Source of the DNA: Phyto melanocephala
Taxonomy: Eukaryota; Arthropoda; Insecta; Diptera; Rhinophoridae
Assembly: GCA_941918925.1 (NCBI GenBank)
Contig: OW799233.1
Coordinates: 81,285,797 to 81,349,796 of the forward strand
Direction: 5' to 3'
DNA: 64,000 bases
How positions within the stretch are numbered: position 1 is the stretch's first letter; each line of letters opens with the position of its first letter. Under the pieces are notes generated by a model. It was given only the letters and a program-made list of their open reading frames with translations. It made no database searches and was not told the origin of the DNA. Of this stretch, positions 39,757-51,700 are shown piece by piece. The translations under genes and the position numbers were made by a program.

Positions 39757-42700
39757 GTCTGTTTTTAATTTTATTTGAGCATGTATCAGATGAATTTTGA
39801 ATGTTTGAATTTTTAGTTTGGAAACAAATCTTGTTGCATCAAATGTTGTTGTTAAAAATGGCACACTGTCCCATATTCAGCTTTTAGATACCCTACCAAG
39901 TCGTGAATCTCAAAAAGATAGCGAGACAGCAGACGAAATTCTAAAATCTAGCTTATATATTTATAATACTAAATGTTCCCCTCAAGGTATATCTGGAGAA
40001 CATTGTGAATTAATATTAAGTAATGTAGATCTTCCCAAGGGAAGTGAACTAGCAGATAAATGCCAAAATATCATAAATGACCGAAACAATAAACACTATC
40101 CATTTCGTCGTCTGCTTCCACGGAATTATAGGGATGGCTTTTATAAGGTACATACATTTAAATAGTTTAAGGCTATTTGCTTTTGTTTAAAACCATATTG
40201 TTTTTCTAAAGATGTTCACTGACAGTTTGCCACAACCGCTTGAAATTAGTCGTAGAGTTGGAGAAGTTCCAACAAAAAATAACATTGAAATTTTGGATGA
40301 TTTTCAAAGGAATCTAGCCGTAGTCCAGTGGTCACAGTTTGTGGCCAATGATTTAAATAAACCAGTAGTGACAACAATGAGTAAGTAACACGAACTTGCA
40401 GAGTTATTTAACTATTTTGTTATCGAATCAATATGATATTTGCAGGTGATGGATTTCCAATTGAATGTTGTAATTTAAAAAACTATAAACTTTCACCTCG
40501 TCATCACCACCCAGCTTGTGAACCATTGATAAGTAAAGATACAGTGAATACTTACGGTCCTGAGACCTGTTTAAACTATGTACGTAGTGCGTTGGCTGTA
40601 GGAAACAGATGTACTTTTGCAGCTCCTCAACAAGTAAGTTAAAACTATTTAATACATTTTCGTGCGACAACGTTCATCTACATACATACTTATACTTATG
40701 TTTGCGTACAAATCAAATAGTTAAATCAGTGTACAGCTAAACTGGATTTATCTCAACTGTATGGTTTTAACGAAAAGGCCCAAAAACGCATGCGTTTGTA
40801 TCAAAAAGGACTGCTCAAATCCACCAGCTTAGAAAAATCACATGATTTATTATTACCAATGGCAGCAGAATATAAGAATTGGTTTTGTGCGTTCAAATCA
40901 GAAGATGGCTCAAATTCAACATGTTTTATGTCTGGTGATTCTCGTGTTAACAGCGATCCATTTTCAATTATAATACATACGATCATGATGCGTAATCACA
41001 ATCGAATTGCAAAAGATTTGAACCTCCGCCATTTACATTGGCAAGATGAAAAATTGTTTCAAAAGGCTAAATCCATTAATATTGACATTTACCAAAGAAT
41101 TGTTTTTAAGGAATGGCTGCCTGTTATTTTGGGCACTTCAATGGCAAACGAAATACTAAATATTGGAAATGAAACAAGTGAAACGTTTAATGTAAGTAAT
41201 GATTTACAACAAATATCCAACGAATATGCTGTAGCCGCATCAAGATTCTATCTTTCGATGATGCCGAATAAACTACGCAATTATGCTATAAACATCAACA
41301 AGGATGAGAGGTACATACATATATATTTATGTATACATATACAGATGTAATAATATTATTCAAAACTAATATTTAAAATTACAAGCAAAATCATTGTAGT
41401 CGACTGTGTCGAATTTTTAATACTCACCAGAAATTTTGTGTACTTTTATAGCACAAAATTTATTATTTTGTTATTAGTTGAAGTCGCTATGGAATAATCT
41501 TTTTATACTAATACTAGCCAAACCCGGCGCGTTGCTACGCCCCTTAATGAATCGAAATGCATTCTGAATTTAAATTAAATATCAAGTGCAAAAACCTAAA
41601 AATTATAATTTTTTTATGGGCGTGACACTGCCCACTTTTTTAATCACGAAATTGTAAAGTCATAACAGCTCAATATGTGCGCAAAGTTTCAGAATAATCG
41701 GTCCAGTGCAAGTACCTCAAAATGATACCTTTTTTTATGGGCGTGGCACTGCCCACTTTTCTAATCACGAAATTATTAAGTCATGACAGCTCGATATGTG
41801 TGCAAAGTTTCAGAAAAATCGGTCTGGTGCAAGTACCTCAAAATTATAACCTTTTTTTATGGGCGTGGCCCTGCCCACTTTTCTAATCACGAAATTATAT
41901 AGTTATGACAGCTTAGTATGTGTGCAAAGTTTCAGAAAAATCGATCCAGTGCAAGTACCTCAAAATTAAAATTTTTTATGGGCTTGGCCCCGCCCACTTT
42001 TCTTATCACAAAATTATTTAGTCATGACAGCACAATATGTGTGCAAAGTTTCAGAAAAATCGGTCAAGTGCAAGTAGCTAAAACTGATAACTAATTTTTA
42101 TAGGCGTGGCACCGCCCACTTTTTTCCACCCATAAACACTCCCTGGTATGTGTACAGCAACTTGCCAAAGTTTGAGTCCGATCGGTTTTACAGTTTCGGA
42201 GTCTATAGCTAACACACACACACACAGATGTTTTACTTCCTTTCTGTAACTTCGATTTGATATTAATTTATTTCCTTTAAATTATTCTTACAATAAAACA
42301 TTGAGTGTTTCTACATTAAAAATGATACTGCAGACTCTTTTTTCAACAATGTTGTATTTTTACGGAAACTGAGAAATACAATTTGGTACCCAGAGGTAGT
42401 TAAAAAATAATATTAGCTTTGTGTGGGCATGTCTCCTCCTACTTTTAAAATTATATAATTAATGTTTGAATTCAACTCAGATAATCCTTTACAGTCTACT
42501 TTTTTTCGACAAATTTTTGTACATACATCGAACTATACATCTAACTCTATCGGTTTTATGAGCTTTTTAATTTCATTAACAGTAAATTATGTGAGAATTA
42601 GGCGTTGAAGTAGGCGTGATAAAGTAATTCTGCTGATAAAATCAACTTAAATATTCCAATGAAGATTCCTTTTTTCTTCCAAAATCTTTGTCCATTGCGA

Positions 42701-45700
42701 AATTATATGAATTTGAGATAAAGCGTTATATGGTAGATGGGAGTGTTACATTTATATTCCGTACGTGCAAAGCTTTAACCAAAAAGCAATGCTAACAAAA
42801 TTTCAGAATCATACATATAATTTTGTCAGTTTTATTACGCTTTTTTTTTGAATGTACCGAAAAATACACTGTGCGGTAAAAATTTTCGTAAATATTGATC
42901 TATAACTTCTTTTCTAATACATAGATTATAATAATATTAGATATATATTCGAAGTTTAATGGCTCTACGTTAATGCGTTTGGACACAATTGCATTTTATT
43001 CGATGTTGGAAGGACATGGTTTTTTTTACCTACTCTTGCATTACGATCTATAACTCTCTTTCTAATATTCCGATGTAGCCCATTTTCAATACCATACAAA
43101 CCTTCGGCCTTATTCATAACAAAAAGTTGGCATAAAGTTAGCATAAAGTTAGCATAAAGTTAGCATACTAACAATTTTAAAAATTGAAAAAAAAAATAAA
43201 TAAAAAAAATAAACCAACAATATAATTTTTTATAAAAATTGAAAAGCAAGGCAAACGGTCTGTAAATTAAGAAAAGGATGAAAATGTAGGCAAAAAAATA
43301 TTGGCAATGTAAAACAACAACACAGAACAGCTGTTTTTCACAAGTTGGCAAACGTTTGGCAGCTCGTTAACAAGAGTTTAGCAGATCGTTAGCCAGAGTT
43401 TGGCATGTGTGTTATGAATAAACTTTATGCTAACTTTATGCCAACTTTTTGTTATGAATAAGACCGATAGACTTTATGGAGTCTAAAATGGATATTACGG
43501 ATGGATATTATGTATTAAAAACGAAATGGCAAAATTAATATACCCCCAGCAATTTTTTTTGTGGTGGGTATAAAAAGAACAACTTGGATCAAAATTATTA
43601 TATCAAAATTTTAGATTCAAAACCATAGAAAACACAAAAACTATAAAAAAAATAAAAGAGACGCTGATATCAATTTATAAACTCCAAATTTTAAATGTTT
43701 TAATTTAAAGTGAACAAATCTACTCTTATTCGCACAAAAACAAATATATTCTAAAAAGTACGAAACTGTTTTCCTGAATTTTTGTCCTTTAAAAACCGGT
43801 ATGAAGGTGCTTAAGTTTCAATAAATTGCATAATTTTTTTTAATGTCTGGAGAAAATCCTATTTGAAATTTTATCGGCATTGGCCAAGTAAAATCAAATA
43901 TATTTCCTCTTTGTTTTTCTTTTTTTTTTTGCTTTTTGGGTACCCTCTTGATTTGCGTTAAAATAAAAAAAGTCAATTATTACTTAATTTAACTCAAACT
44001 CGGCTGTGCCGAATCTTTAAACCCTTCACCAACTTTCCGTTATTTTATTTTTCCCGAAAATTTTTGTTTCCCGGGAATTCTAGATTTATTTTTTAATATC
44101 TCGGGATCCCGCCGCAAAACAAATATAAAGTAAATTTGTTTTTGATTAATAAAAAACTTTTTATTAAAAACCATAAAATAGGTTATAATCAAAATCAATA
44201 AAAAAAAAATTGAATTTAAAATATAAATTAAGTAAAAATATTTTTTATTGAAAAAAATATTATTCTCTAGATACGAGATCAAATATGAGCGCAAAAAGAA
44301 AAATACAGGTACTTCATATATGAGATCAAAAATTAAATCATTAGAATTCAATTTCAATATAAATAATACAAACATCCCCTTTCGAATCGTAACCACCTTT
44401 TTTATTTCCCGGGATCCCAAAAAATAATCCCGGGAAATCGGGAAGATTAAATAACTTAAATTCCCGGGAAATAAGCATATTTATAGCACAAAATGTATTT
44501 GTTTGTTATTAACAGTAATCGCTATGCAATAATCTCTTTATACTAAAGTATGTATCACTTTCTTTGAATAACTTCGATATGCTAGTAAAATGTTTTCGTA
44601 AATTTAGTCTTTCAATTAAAGTGCGCGTTACTGTAGGAGTGTTGAAGTTGTTTCTACTATTCCAAAATCTTTATTCATAGAGAAATTATATGAATTTAAG
44701 AAAAACCGTTATATGGAAGGTAGGCGTTAGAGTGGGCGTGTCAACTTAATTTTCCGGCATAACATTGACATTGACTAGAAGGATATATGTAGCAAATTTC
44801 ATCATCGTAGCTCTAATTTTGTTCGTTTTATGAGCTTTTAATTTTCATTAACAGTGGATAACTTGAAAAGTGGGTGTTATAGTAGGCGTGTCAAAATCAT
44901 TTCTACTAATACATGCAACTTAGACGTTTAAATATAGTCATTTATTATTCCAAAATCTTTATTCATAGAGAAATTATATGAATTTGATGTAAAACGTTAT
45001 ATGGATGGTGGGCGTGTCACATTTATTTTCGGTTAGAACAAGGAATTTGACCGAAAAGCCATGTTTGCAAAATTTCAGAATCGCACATCTAATTTTGTTG
45101 CTTTTATGACGTTTTTGTTTTTATATATACCGAAAACTACACTGTGAGGTATAAATTTTCGTACATTTTGATCTATAACTCCTTTCCTAATGCATAGATT
45201 TACGCAATTTTCGGGAAAAAATATTATTTTTACTCAGGAAATATATATTCGAAGTTTCATGAGTCTATATTTATGCGTTTGAACACAATTACATTTTATT
45301 CGATGTTGGAAGGGCACGGTTTTTTCGACCTACTCTTGCTTTACGAGCTATAACTCTCTTCCTTATATTTCGATTTAGCCCATTTTCAATACCAAACAAA
45401 CCTTGTCAATAAGAAAGAATATGGCAAAATTTGAGCCCCCTGGCTTTTTCGGTGCGACCTCTATCGTGGTTTCAACATACAGACAGACGGACGGACATAG
45501 CTAGATCGTCATAAAATCAAACCCCAATTCAGAATATATATACTTTATGGGGTCTAAAATGGATATTTCGATGTGTTACAAACGGAATGACAAAATGAAT
45601 ATACCCCCACAATTTTTTTGGTGGCGGGTATAAAAAAAGGGTAAAAAGGGACAATGTTTACTCCTTCTACATGCAAATTTGGATTTATATTCATTTTCGC

Positions 45701-48700
45701 AAAGCAAATAATACTATTTAAACTTATTCCACATCCCTACTTGCTTGAAAGTTACATACACCACAAAGAAAACTAAAAAAAACTAAAGTTTAATTACGAA
45801 ATTAATGTTATTATTTAAAATTGTATTTTATTTTGCTCCAATTTTCAAATTAACACATTAATTAAAAAAAATTAATATTTTTAATTGTTAATAAAGTAAT
45901 TAGTGCTGTCATAACTATTCAGAAGCCTGTGGCGATCGACTAAAAAATTACTAATCTGAGCCGTCTTTAATATATCCGTTAAAAGGATTTGTTATTTATA
46001 TATTGAAAACATAACATTATTATATATTTATTAGGGTGATCGACTCGGTTTCACAATCGGTGGAAAAAACGGGGTTTTACTTTTTTAGCTGGTGGTTTCT
46101 TCAAAATGTTGATTTTTCGGATAAACAGTTTTTTGCTCACAAAACACAATGTTTTTTAAACTTTAAGTTCATATTTATTTACCTTTGTAACCAATCGTTC
46201 AGAAGAAGTTAATATTGTGTCTAAAATTTACAAAAAAAAAACAGGTATACAAGCTGTATTCGGCCGTGCCGAATCTTATATACCATTCACAACGTGTAGT
46301 CGTGCAATAATAATTGTTTGTATCACCATTCATCTCATATGAAATACTTATACGTTCAGGGCTTAATCGACTCTTCTATTCATAAGCTCTCAGAAAATGT
46401 ATACCTTATGGGGTCGGAAATGAAAATTGTAGAAATTTCAAACGGAATGACAGACCTATATATACCTTTTTTTTTACTGTGAGAAGGGTGTAATAAAACA
46501 AATTACTAAGCACATTAGAGCTAAGTTTGCATTTAAATACCAGTCGTAACATCTATCAAAAATTTGTGTAAAATAAAGAGAAAGTGTGAAATCAAATTAC
46601 AATATTGGTAGATTTAATAACTTATATGCAGTGGCGAATTCGATTGAATTCACATGCTCGTATTTATGTCAAATTTCATAAAAAAATGTTAAAAGAAAAT
46701 TCATATTTTTCATATTTTACAGTGAGAGTAAGGGTATATCAATGGTCACAAATAGAAAGGCCCTAACTCGAACGTTTAACGGAAATGAGTTTTTCAGGGA
46801 TCTCAATACATTTTACATATATACACCTCGACACAAAAATTTAACGCAATAGTGTTAAAAATAACAAAGAACATTACATTATTTCTTTCACGTTTTTATC
46901 TTCTTCTGTAAAATTACAATTATTTTAGTAGCGGGCTTTCTACTTGTGTCCAAGAATATATAGGTTTGTCAATCCGTGTGAAATCTCTACAATATTCATA
47001 TTTGACTCCATAATGTATATATTTTCTGAGAGCTTATGAATAGGGAATTAATTATTAAGCACCATCCTTCTGTGCCGGTGTATGTTGAAATCAACTTTTT
47101 GAATACCCCTGACATCGCCAAAACCTGTGTAAGGTATAAAATATCAGAAATATTCGGAAACAAATCGGTATTTAAAATGAGCAAATTCGCCTCATAACTT
47201 TCTGAGATTATATATATAATTATATTTTTACAACAAAAATTAAACTTTTGTAGCCATAGGATAATTTATAGACACAATTGTTATTAGATATATGGGCAGC
47301 AAACGAAAGGGTTTGACTAGTAGAATACAGTTAACTATGTAAAAATTCAGATCCAGTACGGCCGAATATAGCGCTCTTACTTGTTTTAATTAAATTTCAA
47401 TATTCTAACATTTACGAATAAACAAACACCCGATCAGTTGCCTTGTTAAGTGTACCCTGATGGTAATCAGTAGAAGAAATCATACGGGCTTAATTTAAAA
47501 GTAGATATTTTTATTATTTTAATAACCGCCACCAAAAAAATGGTGGGGGTATATTCATTTCGTCATTCCGTTTGTAACACATCGTAATATCCATTTTAGA
47601 CCCCATAAAGTATATATTTTCTGAGTCGGGATTTCGTTTTGTGACGATCTAGCTATGTCCGTCCGTCTGTTGAAAGCACGATAGAGGTCGGACAAAAAAA
47701 AAACTAGGGGGCTTTGATTTTGCCCGAATATTTCTTATACATAAGGTTTGTTTGGTATTGAAAATAGGCTTAATCGGAATATTGGGAAGAGAGTTAAAGT
47801 TCGTTATACAAGAGTAGGTCAAAAAACCATGTTCTTCCAACATCGAAATTTCAAATATATATTTTCTGAGTAAAAAAAATATTTCCCCCTGAAAATTGCC
47901 TAAATATATGCATTAGGAAAAGAGTTATAGATCAAATGTACGAAACTGTATACCGCACAGTGTACTTTTCGGTATATTCAAAACTAAGAACGTAATAAAA
48001 CTGACAAAATTATGTGTATGATTCTGAAATTTTGCAAACATTGCTTTTTTGTCAAAAGCTTGTTACTAACGGAAAATAAATTTGACACGCTCACTTTTAC
48101 GCCCATCTCCCATATAACGCTTTATCTCAAATTCATATAATTTCTCTATGAATAAAGATTTTGGAATAATAAAGGACTACATATATTGAAATATTTAGTT
48201 TAAATTTATTAGCAGAAACTATTTTGAGACACATACTATAACGCCCACTTTTCACGTAATCTACTGTTAATGAAATTTAAAAGCTCATAAAACCGACAAA
48301 ATTAGAGGTGTGATGATGAAATTTCTTGCATATTGCTTTCTAGTCAGTGTCATTGTTATGCCAGAAAATGATTTCAAAATTCATATAATTATATTTTTTG
48401 GAAAAGTTTTTGGAAGAATAAAGAAAATGATTTCAAAATTCATATAAATTATATTTTTTGGAAAAGTTTTTGGAAGAATAAAGGACTTAAAGGAATATAT
48501 TATTATTATTATTTATTTATACATATTTTGGTATATAGAGATTATTCCATAGGGAAATAAAAATACATCAAATGGGTGGTGGGTATGAAAAAAAAAACAG
48601 TAAAATATAGTGCCGTTGTTTGTTTATATTCAAAAGTCGCACAAAAAAATAAAAAACTACGCAGCATTTTACAAAAAAAAAACTTTCGTAGTAACTTTTT

Positions 48701-51700
48701 TCGTAAAGTAAACGAAAGTTTCGTATATGTATATTACGAAAAAATGAAGAAAATATTTTTGTACTTTTATGAAAGTAATGAAACAACTTCCTAAGTTTTA
48801 TTTTCGTGAAATATGCGATACTTTCGTAAAAAAAACGGAAAGACCCGTAGGCATTAAATGTGTAGTGTTACGAAAATATCGAAAACCTTTCAAACTTTTT
48901 ATATTCGCAAAATAAACAATACTTTCGTATATATCACGAAAAAATTTTAGGTTGAAATTTTTTCTTTATTCAGAGCATATAAATAAACTAAGTATAACAT
49001 TATATATAAAAAGTTGTACTTTCGGTTAGGTTAGGAGGGCACTAAAAGCCCAAACCCATGACAGGTATACTTTTATGCCCAGTTGGCATGTTGTGCGATC
49101 CATATGGGAAACGGAATTCCCAAACAAAAACCATAATTTCCCATAAACAACGGACTAGTCCAAGAACCCAGTCTCCTCAATGTAATTTCTTATGGATCTC
49201 CAGTTCGAGTTCCCCAGGTAATCCAAGTTCGACATAGTATCTACTGTAAAATTTTCGTGCCTAATATGCCCAAACGCAGGAAAATGACAGAGGTAGTGTA
49301 CCAAAGTCTCATCCTCTTCCTCGCATGCTCTACATGTCGTTTCCTCAGACAATTTCATGCTAGCTAGATAGGTTCTCAACTCCGTATGACCTGTAATTAC
49401 ACTGGTTAGTCTCCTAAGTGTTGATCTACTCAGTCTCAGAATCTCCTTTGATTTCCCAAGATTTGGGTCACCCCATAGTATTTTTGACACTTTACCGACA
49501 TCAGTGCTTTGCCATTTTCTGACATGTTCCTACATCGCCCAAAATTTATTTATTACTTAAAAAGTTTCCAAAAATCAGAAAATAAAAACTATTAAATATT
49601 CTTCCATAATATTGTAAGAAATTTATTTGTGGTTTCAAAAACAAATGTAGAATAAGAAAAATAATTAAGCTTAAATATTATGGGCTGTATTCATAAAAAA
49701 TATTTTAGGTTTATTAAAGGCTTTTTTGACAGATGTTGTAGAGAAATTTGTCAAATAAGCCTTCAATAAACCAAAAATATTTTTTATGAATACGGCCCTA
49801 TTTGTTTTAAATAGAGACCAGGTTTGGCTTATAATTTGCTGTAATAATTAAGTTCTTAGTTAAATTTTTTTCTAAATTATTGATTTTTGATCCTACTTCA
49901 CACTAATAGTGTAAGCGCTACAAAGCTTACAATATTTTTTTGATCTCTTTCTAGGCAAATACCCATTACTTTTAACAAATTTGTTTAGTTATTCAAAAAC
50001 GTAGTGGCTAATTAAATCTTAAACTAAACAATTAAGAATGTCGAAGTACAAAAGAAAAAATATAAATCACAATTTAGTTGCCATATTTTGTTTCATATAG
50101 AGAAACAATGTCATTTTAAAATTTATAAACCTAACCTTAAAAGTTAAAGGTAATTGAAGCATAAGCTTTTCGGTCACTTTTAGGTAAAAAATGTTTGTCC
50201 TTTAAAATCTTAATTTTAAATAGCGACATTTTATAATAATGCCATTGAATGTGTGTCAACTTAAAATGCAATTAAACCATAGAGCAAACTAGTTTATACC
50301 TACATATATATGTATCTCTGTCATGGGTATAAGAAAAAATTATATTTTATGTATTCGACCGGGTAACCGGTTTTTTCTAAATTTTCAAAAAAGCAACTGG
50401 TTTTTTTTTAATTCTAAATTTCAAACTATTTGAAAATCGGTTTCTTAAAAATGTCGAATAAGCGATCACCCTACTATGTATGTACTATTTTGTTTAGGGC
50501 GCCATCTGGAATTTTAAATTTCATTTAATAGTTTACTGTATTCAACTGATCAAGCGCTTTCATCTGATACCAATTTAAGGAGAATGAAGTGGGTACATTT
50601 TTAATTACTAGATTTGACCCAAAATAAATATATTGTACGCCATTTTGCATCGAATTTCATTTGTATTTTTGAGAAAAACAACGAAACGTTTGTTTTTGTG
50701 TGTGTTAGCTTCTAACCGCTTTGTCAGTTTTTCTTAATAGTTTTAAAGACTATGCACCTTTTCTCGTTGTTTTTAGTGTATCTAAAAATTAATTAGGTGC
50801 TTTAGTGACTTGATATATTTAAAAAAATATAAATTTTTGCTCACATCTTAGAAAATTATAGGGCTATTGCACTTGATTTCAATATTCTCAATAATATTTT
50901 GATTTTAGGGATATAAAAAATTACTCCAAAAAATGTTTGAAACAATTAAGCGCTCTGCAGAAGGTCGGCTGTCTACAGCACTATTTTAAACGAAATTTTT
51001 CATTTAGACAATATTTTCAGATTACTTCGGGTCATTTTTCAATTTCCAATTTTGTGGCTATTTTTGACGAAATTTATTAAATAATATTTTGTTCGCAAAT
51101 TCGATGTATATATATTTTCACTACGTGAACAAAGGTTGGTCTATCTTCTATAAATTTTTACGAAATATTGTTTCTAATGGCATAATTTATAAATCTAATA
51201 GGAATTTTTACCTTTTGTCAGTCGTCAATTATCTAATTTTAACTCGTTAACAAATTACACACTTTACAAACTAGTTTCTGTAGTCGTAAAATAGAAACTC
51301 ATACGAGTATCACACAATGCATTGAAAAGTTCAGTTTTTGTTCTACTGTTATTTTGGAATAGAGTACGAGTGTAACAGTGGGCATTAATGGTTTAAGATT
51401 GGTAACAGTTATACCATGTTTCCACGGCAACGATGTTCGTAATTCGATGCCTTATTTATAATTCAAAGGCTTATTATGAACCAAATTACATAATTTTTCA
51501 ATGCAAAATTTTCAAAGCGAATTACTATTTTTGTGCATAATTCATTTAGAATTACCATGCGAATTATCATCAAATCAGTGTCTTCTCTAATTTTTATCGG
51601 TAGTTTACCAGCTGTCAAAAATATCAAAGCAAAGCGAAAAAAAGTTTAATTTCATATATAAAAAATAAAATGGAAGCAAAAAAGAAAATTTTAAAGAAAG

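Larger units (their letters stand above)
41385..43575 (+). mobile_element. Family B element with two insertions
   Basis: The head near 41390 (GTAGTCGACTGTGTCGAATT, diverged) and the tail at 43535-43575 (ATATACCCCCAGCAATTTTT then GTGGTGGGTATAAAAA) frame typical family B interior. A Helentron-like minisatellite element is inserted at 41505-42231 and a foldback MITE at 43105-43466. Confidence 0.7.

Noticed and set aside
44040..44420. 126-codon minus-strand ORF
   Set aside because: It spans the CCCGGG-ended MITE and has AT-rich composition without any domain.
46032..50474. One 4.4-kb element with TAGGGTGATCG inverted ends
   Set aside because: The two ends are short, no target duplication is seen, and the interior is made of unrelated repeats, so they are more likely separate copies.
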